A stretch of 43,517 nt of DNA from Myxococcota bacterium (GTDB lineage: Bacteria; Myxococcota_A; UBA9160; SZUA-336), in assembly GCA_035498015.1 (NCBI GenBank), contig DATKAO010000052.1, forward strand, positions 1 to 43,517, read 5' to 3'. How positions within the stretch are numbered: the stretch's first letter is position 1; every line of letters begins with the position of its first letter. The notes below the pieces were generated by a model, which had not been told where the DNA came from, made no database searches, and saw only the letters and a program-made list of their open reading frames with translations. A program made the translations under genes and the position numbers. This document shows, piece by piece, positions 24,315-31,829 of this stretch.

Positions 24315-25199
24315 GTGACCCCACGCTTGATCACCCGCTCGCTCGCAGTCTCCCTGGCTGCCGCCGCTGCGCTCGCCGCCAGCGCGCGCGCCGACACGTC
24401 ACTGTCCGGTGTATGCCCGGACGGCAGCTTCTTCGTGGTCCAGAGCCGCGAGTCGGTGCCGTGCGCGAACCCGCACTTCGCCGATCCCTCCGAGCTGCCG
24501 CCGGTCCGGCCGTATCTCCTGCCGCGCCCGTACACCTGGTACGTCGACCAGGAGGCGCGCAGCGCGAACAACCCCTACAACCTGCTCGAGACCGCGCAGA
24601 AGATCCGCGCGGCGCGCGCCGGGATCGCAGGCGCGGCGCAGGCGCCCGATGGCAGCGCGAACGCCCCCCAGGCCGCCTCCGGGCCCGCGCACAACCCCGC
24701 ACCCGCTGAAGCTCAGTCCAACCGCGCTCCCGCGGCGGCCCCGCTCGTGTCACTCGCCGACGACGACCTGCGCGACCTGGTGCGGCTGATCGCCCTGCGC
24801 CAGGAGGCCGCGCCCGCCACGCTCGACCTCGAGGACGTGCACGGCAAGCGCACGCTGAAGATCGAGATCGCCTACTCGGCGGCCTTCGAGGCTTACGCGC
24901 TCCAGACACTCTCCCACGAGCCGGCCGCGAGCCACGTGATCGTGTGGAGCGCGCAGGCGCAGCGCGACGTGGACTTCCGCGCGAACTTCTTCGTGGTCCA
25001 GAACGGCCGCACCTACCGGCCCGACCCGCAGACCCCGGCCGAGGCCGGCTTCCTGCTGGGCGCCCCCGGCACCCTGCCCACGGGCGAGATGGCCGTCGGC
25101 TATCTCGTGGTGCCCGCGAGCTTCGACCCCAGGGCCCCGCTCGAGGTGTTCTGGAACGACCGCAGCGTGGAAGCCACGCTCGCCGCGCCTGCGCCCTGA
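24315..25199 (+). CDS. Secreted hypothetical protein
   Basis: Not recognised. The 294 residues begin with a signal peptide (SLAVSLAAAAALAASARA). A short Cys-containing segment follows (GVCPDGSFFVV, SVPCANPHF) that could form one disulfide, then PYLLPRPYTWYVDQEA. A low-complexity Ala/Pro linker (about residues 97-145) leads to a C-terminal beta-rich domain with strands FRANFFVVQNGRTYRPD and LVVPASFDPRAPLEVFWND. The fold of the last domain may be immunoglobulin-like; that is a guess. The gene has its own -10 box and stands alone between scpB and the convergent CAP-domain gene. Confidence 0.75.
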   Translation: MTPRLITRSLAVSLAAAAALAASARADTSLSGVCPDGSFFVVQSRESVPCANPHFADPSELPPVRPYLLPRPYTWYVDQEARSANNPYNLLETAQKIRAARAGIAGAAQAPDGSANAPQAASGPAHNPAPAEAQSNRAPAAAPLVSLADDDLRDLVRLIALRQEAAPATLDLEDVHGKRTLKIEIAYSAAFEAYALQTLSHEPAASHVIVWSAQAQRDVDFRANFFVVQNGRTYRPDPQTPAEAGFLLGAPGTLPTGEMAVGYLVVPASFDPRAPLEVFWNDRSVEATLAAPAP

Positions 25200-25200
25200 G

Positions 25201-25683
25201 TCAGTTGTAGGTCGCGTACAGCTCGACGACGAGGGTCTGGCCGTCGGGCCCTTCGACCACGCCCACGCCCGCGGTGTTGAACGCGGGGTTGAGCAAATTC
25301 TCGCGGTGGTCGTGCGAGCGCATCCACTCCTCGACGATCGCGTCGAGCCGGTCGCCGCTCACGGTCGACGCGCCGATGTTCTCGGCCAGCAGGCGGAAGC
25401 CGGTGATGCCGGCGCCAGTCACCCGGTTCAGGGCGTTGTGACCCTCCGGACTCTCGTGCGCGAAGTAGCCGCGGCGCGCCATGTCCTCGGCGTGCGCGCG
25501 CGCCACCTGCGCGAGCTCCTGCGAGCCGCGCAGGGGGATCAGGTGATGCTCCGCTCGCACGCGGTTCACGCGCGCGAACAGCTCCGCCTCCGGGCCCGCC
25601 AGCGCCTCGAGCGGGGCGGTCCCGAGCCAGACCGCGGTCGTGAACGCCGCGGCGAATCCGAACAGGCCGCGCCAGCTGGTCAC
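25201..25683 (-). CDS. CAP/SCP-domain secreted protein
   Basis: The 160-residue protein has a hydrophobic N-terminus (LFGFAAAFTTAVW) and a CAP domain: FARVNRVRAEHHLIPL, LAQVARAHAEDMARRGYFAHESPEG, ENIG, and HRENLLNPAFNTAGVGVVEGPDG. The conserved CAP cavity residues (His of AHAEDM, Glu of AENIG, His of HDHRENLL) are present. Bacterial CAP proteins are extracellular, some bind calcium or lipids, and most lack a proven role. GTG 25683 overlaps the stop codon of the calcium-loop lipoprotein gene upstream, so the two are probably made together. Confidence 0.82.
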   Translation of the reverse strand: MTSWRGLFGFAAAFTTAVWLGTAPLEALAGPEAELFARVNRVRAEHHLIPLRGSQELAQVARAHAEDMARRGYFAHESPEGHNALNRVTGAGITGFRLLAENIGASTVSGDRLDAIVEEWMRSHDHRENLLNPAFNTAGVGVVEGPDGQTLVVELYATYN

Positions 25684-27020
25684 TTCGCGGGGCCCTCGTT
25701 CTCCCACTTCTCGAAGGCCTCGGCCGAGCTGGCCTCGCGGCTCACGAGCTTGCCGTTCTGGTAGTGAGACACCACGTCGGGCGTGCCGTCGAAGTCGAGG
25801 TCTTCACGTTTCTCGACCAGCTGGCCGTCGCGGTAGAGCGACACGACGTCGGGCCGGCCGTCGCCGTTCCGGTCCTCCTCTTCGCGCTCGATCTTGCCGT
25901 GCGAGTAGATCGTGACCTCGTCGCGGAAGCCGTCGCCGTTCTTGTCGATCTCGGTGCGCAGCAGCTCGTCGCCGTTGTAGAAGCTCCAGGTGTCGGCCTG
26001 GCCATCGCCGTTGGAGTCGGTGCGGCGCCGCACGAGCTTGCCGTCCTCGTACACGCTCGTGGTCTCCATCACACCGTCGCCGTTCAGGTCCTCGTCGGCC
26101 GATACCAGCCGGCCCTTCGCGTCGTAGTGGCGGATGCGGTCGACGCGGCCGTCGAAGTCGTCGTCGAGCGCGTCGGTCACCGGGCGGCCGTTGGCGGTGT
26201 AGATCCACTCGTCGGGCCGCCCGTCGCCGTTGCGGTCGAGTGTGTCCGGCGCGCCGAGGCCGGGCTGGTTCGGCAGGAGCGGCCGGTTCGCGGGGGCGGT
26301 ATCCGGCGTCGTCGAAGGCGAGGGCGCGGGGCTGGTGCTCGGGTTGCGCTTGCCCAGTGACCGCTCGAGCGCCGCCAGCTCGTCGCCGATCACCGGGTGC
26401 GAGGCGCCGGGCGCAGCAGACACTGCCGGCGTCGCGCTCTGGGCGCGCTGCTCGAGCTCCTTGCGCAGCGCCTCGTTCTCGCGCACGAGCCGGTCGCGCT
26501 CGACGTCGTCGGCGGTGTGCACGGTGCGCGCCGCGGCCTGCGGCTTGGGCTCCATCTGCTCCTTCTTGGCCTCGTCGGCTTTCTCGCCGAGTGTCTGGCC
26601 GAGGAAGAAGAACGGGTACCCGAACAGCGGCCCGATCGGCAGGAACTCCTTCTTCTCCTGGGTCGACGACGCCTCCTCGGTGGTCTGCCCGATCAGCGTC
26701 AGGTTCGAGCCGCCGGGCGCGCCCGCGGTCGAGCCCGAGCTCGAGCCCGAGGCGGAGCCGCCGGCCGGCACGCCAGTCCCGGAGGAGCTGCTGGAGCCCG
26801 AGCTCGTACCGGGCGCCGAAGCGCTGCTCGACGAGGTCGAGCCGGCGGGGCCGATCGCCGAGCCGGGCATCGCCGGCGCGGACTCACCCGGGTACATCAC
26901 GGTGGCACCCATGCCGGTGATGATCTCGGGCCGCTGCTCCTGGGCACCGTTGCGATACCCGATGCCGCAGCCGCACAGGACGAGGGAGACGAGCACGAGG
27001 AATGGGAGTCTCTGCACCAT
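25680..27020 (-). CDS. Lipoprotein with seven 24-residue calcium-loop repeats
   Basis: A 446-residue envelope protein. The signal peptide ends in a lipobox-like LCGC (lipid-modified Cys18 preferred). Next are a Ser/Gly/Pro-rich stretch (about residues 60-104), a hydrophobic patch PLFGYPFFFLGQTLG, a coiled-coil-like segment (VERDRLVRENEALRKELEQ, about 173-191) and a Pro/Ser linker. From residue 262 there are seven repeats spaced 24-25 residues, each with DxNGDGxxD (twice DxDFDG) followed by a YxxGxL hairpin. The Asp/Asn loops look like EF-hand or thrombospondin-type calcium sites. ATG 27020 has GGAAGG 8 nt upstream. It is coupled to the CAP-domain gene. The function is unknown; a calcium-dependent surface scaffold is an inference. 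Confidence 0.8.
   Translation of the reverse strand: MVQRLPFLVLVSLVLCGCGIGYRNGAQEQRPEIITGMGATVMYPGESAPAMPGSAIGPAGSTSSSSASAPGTSSGSSSSSGTGVPAGGSASGSSSGSTAGAPGGSNLTLIGQTTEEASSTQEKKEFLPIGPLFGYPFFFLGQTLGEKADEAKKEQMEPKPQAAARTVHTADDVERDRLVRENEALRKELEQRAQSATPAVSAAPGASHPVIGDELAALERSLGKRNPSTSPAPSPSTTPDTAPANRPLLPNQPGLGAPDTLDRNGDGRPDEWIYTANGRPVTDALDDDFDGRVDRIRHYDAKGRLVSADEDLNGDGVMETTSVYEDGKLVRRRTDSNGDGQADTWSFYNGDELLRTEIDKNGDGFRDEVTIYSHGKIEREEEDRNGDGRPDVVSLYRDGQLVEKREDLDFDGTPDVVSHYQNGKLVSREASSAEAFEKWENEGPAK
25734..26237 (-). repeat. Seven tandem 72-nt coding repeats
   Basis: Repeat units start at codons 262, 286, 311, 335, 359, 383 and 407 of the lipoprotein, each beginning with an Asp-rich calcium-type loop. 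Spacing is 24 codons except once (25). DNA identity between units is partial, so this is an old array rather than a recent expansion. Confidence 0.8.
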
Positions 27021-27197
27021 GGTTCGGACCTTCCGCTGCAAGTTCAGCGCCTCGCGGTCCGGATCACGAGATTTCAGTGAGGTGCGCGGCGAGCTGCCGG
27101 CCGGCTGCCGACGCGCTGCGCAAGCGCTGTGAAAAGTCTTGCTCACCCGGTGGAAACGCACGTCCCACGACCGCGGTAGGGGGCCGTACACGCAGGG

Positions 27198-27203
27198 ATT
27201 TTA
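27198..27203 (-). promoter_or_regulatory. -10-like box (TAAAAT) for the repeat lipoprotein
   Basis: TAAAAT on the minus strand matches the -10 consensus at five of six positions. A start near 27191 would give a 5' leader of about 170 nt before ATG 27020, unusually long for this window. No -35 was recognised at 17 nt. Confidence 0.35.
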
Positions 27204-27268
27204 CTACGTGTGCGCGCCGAGCGCGGTGCGCCGCGGCGCGTCAGGTCTGCGCGGGCGCCTTAAACCGG

Positions 27269-27298
27269 GACACGGCAGCGACGAATCGCTGCCGTGTC
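27269..27298. other. 13-bp perfect hairpin
   Basis: GACACGGCAGCGA and TCGCTGCCGTGTC are exact inverted repeats separated by CGAA. No T-run follows on either strand, so it is not a standard intrinsic terminator. It may end or protect the 3' end of the hydrolase transcript (minus strand), or be part of a structured RNA. Confidence 0.75.
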
Positions 27299-27304
27299 GA
27301 GCAA

Positions 27305-27384
27305 GCATCCCTCGGGTGCATCACGTCCAAGGGCGCCCATCCCAGGGCCTTTGGTTGCTTCTCTTGGAGGGAATGCAGCCAAAG
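27305..27384. ncRNA. Candidate structured RNA with mutually exclusive stems
   Basis: Read on the plus strand, GCAUCC (27305-27310) can pair with GGGUGC (27314-27319). CCAAGGGC (27327-27334) can pair with GCCUUUGG (27347-27354). Alternatively CUUUGGUUGC (27349-27358) can pair with GCAGCCAAAG (27375-27384) over 10 bp with one G-U. The last two share CUUUGG and cannot coexist. No known RNA family was recognised and the transcribed strand is unknown. Confidence 0.25.
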
Positions 27385-27433
27385 TAAACGACCGCCGCAT
27401 ACGCTGCAACTCGTCTGTGAAGGTGCGCAGTTC

Positions 27434-28366
27434 TCATGCGTTTTCGCGAAGCCTGCGCTCCAGCCACGCGAGCAGGTCGCGGCTGACCTCGTCGCGATTT
27501 TTCTCGTTCAACATCTCGTGCCGGCCCTCCGGCCAGATGCGCACGTCGACGTGCTCGAGACCGGCGGCGCGCAGCTCGGCGGCGAGCTTCTCGACACCCG
27601 CGCGCCCGCCGACGGGATCGAGCTCGCCGGCGACGAGCAGGATCGGGAGCGCGCGCGGAATCTTCGCGAGCACGTCCTTGCGCTGGTAGCGCGCGAGCCC
27701 GCGCGCCATGTCGCCGAAGCTGCGCGCGGAGAGCACGAAGCCGCAGCGCGGATCCGCCACGTAGCGGTCCACCTCGTCGGGGTCGCGCGACAGCCAGTCG
27801 AAGGGCGTGCGCGCGGGCTCGAAGGCCTGGTTGAAGCGGCCGAACAAGAGCTTCTGGAGCACCGGGCTGCGCGCGCGCTCGCCCAGCCGCAGACACTCCG
27901 CGCGCGCCACCGCGCGCAACGCAAAGCCGAGCGGGCCCATGCTCGCCGCCGAGCCCGACAGCACCGCCGCGCGCAGCCCGACGCCGTGGCGAGTCAGGTA
28001 GTCGGCCGCGATGAACGATCCCATGCTGTGGCCGAGCAGCGCGTAGGGCAACCCCGAGTGACTCGCCGCGGCGCGCTCGCGCACCGTGTGCACGTCGCCG
28101 ACCACCTTCTCCCAGCCATCGGCGTCGGCGAAGTGACCCAGCAGCGCTGCGCTCTCGGCGGTCTCTCCATGGCCCCGGCAGTCGGCGGCGTAGACGGCCC
28201 AGCCCGCGGCCGTGGCCTCGCGCGCGAAGCGCTCGTAGCGCGCGGCGTGCTCGCCCATGCCGTGCACGATCTGCAGCACCGCGCGCGGCGCGCCGTCGGG
28301 CAGGAACGCGCGCACCGACAGCTCGACGCCGTCGGCGGAGCGCAGCCGGAAGGGCGCGGCCCTCAA
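27434..28366 (-). CDS. Alpha/beta hydrolase, monoacylglycerol-lipase-like
   Basis: A cytosolic serine hydrolase of the Hydrolase_4 type. The 310-residue protein has the oxyanion-region motif IVHGMGEHAARYERFA, an ADCRGHGET loop, the nucleophile elbow LLGHSMGSF, an Asp in VAGELDPVGG and the His in EGRHEMLNE, completing the triad. Such enzymes cleave monoacylglycerols or lysophospholipids; the true substrate is not known. The start is TTG 28366, five bases downstream of two tandem palindromic repeats that separate it from hemF in the same orientation. Confidence 0.88.
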   Translation of the reverse strand: MRAAPFRLRSADGVELSVRAFLPDGAPRAVLQIVHGMGEHAARYERFAREATAAGWAVYAADCRGHGETAESAALLGHFADADGWEKVVGDVHTVRERAAASHSGLPYALLGHSMGSFIAADYLTRHGVGLRAAVLSGSAASMGPLGFALRAVARAECLRLGERARSPVLQKLLFGRFNQAFEPARTPFDWLSRDPDEVDRYVADPRCGFVLSARSFGDMARGLARYQRKDVLAKIPRALPILLVAGELDPVGGRAGVEKLAAELRAAGLEHVDVRIWPEGRHEMLNEKNRDEVSRDLLAWLERRLRENA

Positions 28367-28370
28367 TCTG

Positions 28371-28403
28371 ATGGTCGCATGGGCACCCTACCCATGCTCC
28401 GGC
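28371..28403 (-). repeat. 33-bp palindromic intergenic repeat, copy 1
   Basis: Read on the minus strand: CCGGAGC, then the inverted repeat GCATGGG-TAGGGTG-CCCATGC, then GACCAT. It is directly abutted by copy 2, which differs only at the terminal base. Related to the element at 40355-40386. Confidence 0.9.
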
Positions 28404-28436
28404 ATGGTCGCATGGGCACCCTACCCATGCTCCGGT
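28404..28436 (-). repeat. 33-bp palindromic intergenic repeat, copy 2 (contains the hemF stop)
   Basis: Tandem duplicate of copy 1. The TAG in its loop (28421-28423, minus strand) is the stop codon of hemF, so the last residues of HemF (PEHG) are encoded by the repeat. Confidence 0.9.
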
Positions 28437-29341
28437 CCGCCTGCCCAGTCACGCGGCTTGAGATACTCGCTGGCCAGCCGCTCCTCGGCGCTACCGCGCT
28501 CGGCGTGCCAGTCGTAGCGCCAGGCCGCGAGCGGCGGCATCGATGCGAGCACCGACTCGATGCGCCGGCCCGATTGCATGCCGTACTTCGTGCCGCGATC
28601 GTAGACCAGGTTGAACTCCACGTAGCGGCCGCGCCGGTACAGCTGGAAGCCGCGCTCGCGCTCGCCGTACGGGGTGGCCTTGCGGCGCTCGACGATCGGG
28701 AGATAGGCGCGCAGGTAGTGATCGCCCACGCTGCGCACCAGCGCGAAGGCCTGCTCGAAGCCCCCTTCGGCGAAGTCGTCGAAGAACAGGCCGCCGATGC
28801 CGCGCGCCTCGCCTCGGTGGGGCAGGAAGAAGTACTCGTCGCACGCCTTCTTGAAGCGCGCGTACAGCCCGGCGCCGAAGGGCGCGCAGGCGGCGCGCGC
28901 CTCGCGGTGCCAGTGCACGCAGTCCTCGTCGAACGGATAGTACGGAGTGAGATCGAAGCCACCGCCGAACCACCAGGCGGGCGGGTCGCTCTCGGCGCGG
29001 AAGAAGCGCAGGTTCGCGTGCGAGGTCGGCACGTAGGGATTGCGCGGGTGCACGATCAACGAGAGAGACACTGCCTCGAAGCGTTTGCCCGCGAGCTCGG
29101 GCCGGCGCGCCGTCGCAGCGGGCGGAAGCGCGGGCCCGCGCGCGTGCGAGAACAGCACCGCAGCGCGCTCGAGCAACGCGCCGTCGGAGAGCACCATCGG
29201 CCGTGACTCGACGCCCTCGCCGGCGTCGCCTGCGGGGCGCGTGAAGCGCGTGCTGCCGTCCGCGCCTTCGAGCCCGGCGCAGATGCGCTCCTGCAGGCCC
29301 GCGAGATACGCGTGCACGCTGGCGCTGTCGGGCTCCCCCAC
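28421..29341 (-). CDS. hemF: Oxygen-dependent coproporphyrinogen-III oxidase
   Basis: Aerobic heme synthesis: decarboxylates two propionates of coproporphyrinogen III to give protoporphyrinogen IX. The 306 residues align in length and motif order with E. coli HemF (299): GVxxxxGRxFEA-like [107 protein letters not shown] (quoted in parts) and MPPL. The start is GTG 29341 with GGAGG 4 nt upstream; a longer TTG reading would overlap the divergent gene. An aerobic or microaerobic lifestyle is implied. The 3' end runs into a dispersed repeat. Confidence 0.95.
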   Translation of the reverse strand: MGEPDSASVHAYLAGLQERICAGLEGADGSTRFTRPAGDAGEGVESRPMVLSDGALLERAAVLFSHARGPALPPAATARRPELAGKRFEAVSLSLIVHPRNPYVPTSHANLRFFRAESDPPAWWFGGGFDLTPYYPFDEDCVHWHREARAACAPFGAGLYARFKKACDEYFFLPHRGEARGIGGLFFDDFAEGGFEQAFALVRSVGDHYLRAYLPIVERRKATPYGERERGFQLYRRGRYVEFNLVYDRGTKYGMQSGRRIESVLASMPPLAAWRYDWHAERGSAEERLASEYLKPRDWAGGPEHG

Positions 29342-29374
29342 GCGGCCTCCCTTCTCTTGCACCAGAGGATGAAC

Positions 29375-29380
29375 CAGAAT
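29375..29380 (+). promoter_or_regulatory. -10-like box (CAGAAT), leaderless
   Basis: CAGAAT is 7 nt upstream of ATG 29388, which has no Shine-Dalgarno sequence. Confidence 0.4.
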
Positions 29381-29387
29381 CGCCCCG

Positions 29388-30158
29388 ATGCCCAAGCCGC
29401 TGCGGGTCGCCTCGCGCTTCTGCGGCCCCCCGGGGATCGCGAACGGCGGCTACCTCGCGGGGCTGCTTGCGCGCGACCTGCCGGGCGCCGTCGAGGTGCG
29501 CCTGCGCGCGCCCGCGCCGCTCGACCAGCCGCTCGAGCTGCACAGCCACCCGGACGGATCACGCACGCTGGAGCACCAGGGGACCGAGCTCGCCCGCGCC
29601 GTGCCCTCGGCGCTCGAGCTCGAGCCGCGCCCGGCGCCGGACCCCGCCGACACCCTGGCCCGCGCCGGGAGCTGTCGCGCCATGCGCACGCACCCGTTCC
29701 CCGGCTGCTACGTGTGCGGGCCGGCACGCGAGGACGGCCTGCGCGTGTTTCCGGGCATGGTGGCGGGCAGCGACGCCGTGGCGGCCGTCTGGACGCCGGG
29801 CGCCGAGCTGTGCGACGCGACCGGCCGGGTCGCCCCGGAGTTCCTGTGGGCCGTGCTCGACTGCCCCTCGGCCTTTCCGCTGCTCGAGTCCGAGGCCGCG
29901 CGCGCGCTCGAGCCCATGGTGCTCTCGAAGCTGTGCGTCGCGCTCGAGGGCGAGCTGCGCGCGGGCGAGGCCGCGCTCGTGGTCGCGTGGCCCATCGCGC
30001 AGGATGGCCCGCGCGGCAGCGCCGGCGCGGCGATCTTCGGCGCGAACGGCCGGATCGTCGGCCGCGCGCGCGCGACCTGGGTCTCGCTCGCGAAGCGGGC
30101 GCTAGACCGCGACCCGCCAGCCCTCGTCGAGGAGCTGCTGCCGCGTCGCGCGCAGTGA
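29388..30158 (+). CDS. Hotdog-fold thioesterase-like protein
   Basis: Tentative. The 256-residue protein has [13 protein letters not shown] near the start, like the NGG(Y/W) helix of acyl-CoA thioesterases. A second motif in the middle, [22 protein letters not shown], occurs in hotdog proteins of actinobacteria and proteobacteria. The two halves could be a double hotdog. No catalytic acid can be fixed with certainty. It is divergent from hemF, and its last 57 nt overlap, on the opposite strand, the end of the next gene. Confidence 0.6.
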   Translation: MPKPLRVASRFCGPPGIANGGYLAGLLARDLPGAVEVRLRAPAPLDQPLELHSHPDGSRTLEHQGTELARAVPSALELEPRPAPDPADTLARAGSCRAMRTHPFPGCYVCGPAREDGLRVFPGMVAGSDAVAAVWTPGAELCDATGRVAPEFLWAVLDCPSAFPLLESEAARALEPMVLSKLCVALEGELRAGEAALVVAWPIAQDGPRGSAGAAIFGANGRIVGRARATWVSLAKRALDRDPPALVEELLPRRAQ

Positions 30159-30533
30159 CAGCGGGCGCACGTCGCCGCGCTCGCCGTTCAGCCGGGTGAG
30201 CAGCTGGCGCGCGAGTAACTCGGCCTCGGCCCGGTCGTGGACCAGCGGCGTGAAGAAGGCGTAGGCGCTGTGCTGGCCGATCACCGTGGCGTCTTCGGCG
30301 TGCGCCTGGTCGGTGTAAGTCCGCGTAGTGGGGTCGAAGGCGAAGTACACGCGCACCTCGTTGTAGGCCTTCGAGGCGCCCAGGCCCGTGCCGTACTCGG
30401 CATCGATCGCGGCGGGGCGGCCGCAGGCGGGGCAGACGAAATCGAGACAGATGGGAACCAGCGGCACGAGTTTCTCGCGCTCGCGGCAGTCGCGGCTGCG
30501 GCAATGTGCGGCTCCGCGGCGAATCCGGACCAT
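30102..30533 (-). CDS. Small zinc-ribbon hypothetical protein
   Basis: Not recognised. The 143 residues contain two Cys pairs, CRSRDC and CPACGRP (about residues 11-40), which could bind zinc. A beta-rich section (YNEVRVYFAFDPTTRTYTD) and a helical C-terminal half (AEAELLARQLLTRLNGERG) follow. ATG 30533 is chosen for GGAGGG 9 nt upstream; a longer upstream reading is open but Arg-rich and unlikely. It converges on and overlaps the hotdog gene by 57 nt. Both frames look genuine by composition and length. Confidence 0.6.
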   Translation of the reverse strand: MVRIRRGAAHCRSRDCREREKLVPLVPICLDFVCPACGRPAAIDAEYGTGLGASKAYNEVRVYFAFDPTTRTYTDQAHAEDATVIGQHSAYAFFTPLVHDRAEAELLARQLLTRLNGERGDVRPLSLRATRQQLLDEGWRVAV

Positions 30534-30746
30534 GTTGACGAGCCCTCCGTGAGGATGCGATCGGCCTCTCCAAGTTCCGTGCCACGCAGCCCGCGCGCGG
30601 AACTCGTGGAGCGCGGCCCGCATGGGTGGTTTCTCCCTTGGAGCTCCTCAAAAGTGGAAGCGCTCCACCCAGTCCGCCCCAAGACTCGACGCGTGCCGTA
30701 GACTGAGTGACGCTGGACCGGGAACGGCGGGGAGCACCGAAACCGA
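30534..30746 (+). promoter_or_regulatory. Divergent intergenic region before inositol-phosphate synthase
   Basis: The 213 nt between two divergent genes hold a TAGACT -10-like box (30699-30704, plus strand). An inverted repeat GTGGA-AGCGC-TCCAC (30654-30668) lies about 30 nt before it and could be an operator. GGGGAG lies 12 nt before ATG 30747. No gene was seen. Confidence 0.35.
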
Positions 30747-31829
30747 ATGCCGACGCTTCGACTGGCGATTGCCGGCGTGGGGAACTGCGCCAGCTCGCTC
30801 CTTCAGGGACTCGAGTACTACCGGACGCAAGATCTCGCGCGCGCCAGCGGCCTCCTGCACGCGCAGATCGGCGGCTATCGGCTCGAGGACATCCGGGTCG
30901 TGGCGGCGTTCGACGTCGACGCGCGCAAGGTCGGGCGGCCGCTCGAAGAGGCCGCTTTCGCGCCCCCGAACTGCACCAAGACCTTCGCGGAGAAGCTGCC
31001 GGCTTCCGGAGTGACCGTGCAGATGGGTCCGGTCCTGGACGGGATCGCGGAGCACATGGCGCGCCATCCCGCGGACCGCGCCTTCCGGGCCGCGCAGGCC
31101 CCGCCGGTCGACGTGGCCCAGGCGCTGCGCGAGAGCGGCGCCGAGGTGCTGGTCTGCTACCTGCCGGTCGGCTCCGAACGCGCCGTACGGCACTACGCCG
31201 AGGCGTGTCTCGCCGCGCGCGTGGCGTTCGTGAACTGCGTGCCCGTGTTCATCGCGTCGGACCCGGCCTGGGCCGAGCGCTTCCGCGCCGCGCGCATTCC
31301 GATCGTCGGCGACGACATCAAGAGCCAGGTCGGCGCCACGATCGTGCACCGCACGCTGGCGCGGCTCCTGGCCGACCGCGGAGTCACTCTCGACGCGACC
31401 TACCAGCTGAATACCGGCGGAAACACCGACTTCCTGAACATGCTCGAGCAGGAGAGACTCGCCAACAAGCGGCTCTCGAAGACCGAGTCCGTGCAGTCAC
31501 AGCTCGACGAGCGGCTCGCGGCCGAGAACATCCACATCGGTCCGTCGGACTACGTCGCCTGGCAGAAGGACAACAAGGTCGCGTTCGTGCGCATGGAGTG
31601 GCGCGGGTTCGGCGACGTGCCGATGAATCTCGAGCTGCGGCTCTCGGTCGAGGACTCGCCCAACAGCGCGGGCGTGGCGATCGACGCGATCCGCTGCGCC
31701 AAGCTCGCGCTCGACCGCGGTCTGGCCGGGCCGCTCGAGGCGGCGTCGGCGTTCTGCATGAAGCGGCCGCCGAAGCAGATGCGCGACGTCGACGCGACGC
31801 GCGCGCTCGACTCCTGGATCAGCGCTTAG
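30747..31829 (+). CDS. ino1: Myo-inositol-1-phosphate synthase
   Basis: Converts glucose 6-phosphate to 1L-myo-inositol 1-phosphate with NAD. The 360-residue protein resembles the actinobacterial/archaeal Ino1 type throughout: N-terminal Rossmann VGNCASSLLQGLEYY, VAAFDVDARKVG, CYLPVGSERAVRHYAE, PVFIASDPAWAERF, PIVGDDIKSQVGATIVHR, LNTGGNTDFLNMLE, IGPSDYVAW and WDSPNSAGV-like EDSPNSAGVAID. The product could feed inositol phospholipids or an osmolyte. It overlaps the convergent VOC gene by 11 nt. Confidence 0.95.
   Translation: MPTLRLAIAGVGNCASSLLQGLEYYRTQDLARASGLLHAQIGGYRLEDIRVVAAFDVDARKVGRPLEEAAFAPPNCTKTFAEKLPASGVTVQMGPVLDGIAEHMARHPADRAFRAAQAPPVDVAQALRESGAEVLVCYLPVGSERAVRHYAEACLAARVAFVNCVPVFIASDPAWAERFRAARIPIVGDDIKSQVGATIVHRTLARLLADRGVTLDATYQLNTGGNTDFLNMLEQERLANKRLSKTESVQSQLDERLAAENIHIGPSDYVAWQKDNKVAFVRMEWRGFGDVPMNLELRLSVEDSPNSAGVAIDAIRCAKLALDRGLAGPLEAASAFCMKRPPKQMRDVDATRALDSWISA

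Larger units (their letters stand above)
27021..27433. other. 413-nt non-coding interval with structured elements
   Basis: No credible gene on either strand. The part next to 27020 would be the 5' leader of the lipoprotein gene (minus strand); the part next to 27434 follows the hydrolase stop codon. It contains a -10-like box, a 13-bp perfect hairpin and a further structured segment, listed separately. Base composition is less GC-extreme than in the genes around it. Confidence 0.7.

Noticed and set aside
27375-27430. tmRNA-like tag sequence (AAAGTAAACGACCGCCGC, reading NDRR)
   Set aside because: No tmRNA acceptor arm, no GGUUCGAAUCC-type T arm, no stop codon after an ALAA-like tag, and the flanks do not pair as tmRNA. 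The match is a few codons only.
28371-28436. CRISPR-like direct repeat
   Set aside because: The two 33-bp units abut without a spacer, and the only other copy is 12 kb away. No cas genes are present.
27002-29206. 734-codon plus-strand ORF across the hydrolase and hemF
   Set aside because: It crosses a non-coding interval and lies antisense to two well-supported enzymes; the composition is shadow-like.
29341-29395. Longer hemF starting at TTG 29395
   Set aside because: It would overlap the divergent gene's start and promoter. GTG 29341 has a strong GGAGG site and gives the normal family length.
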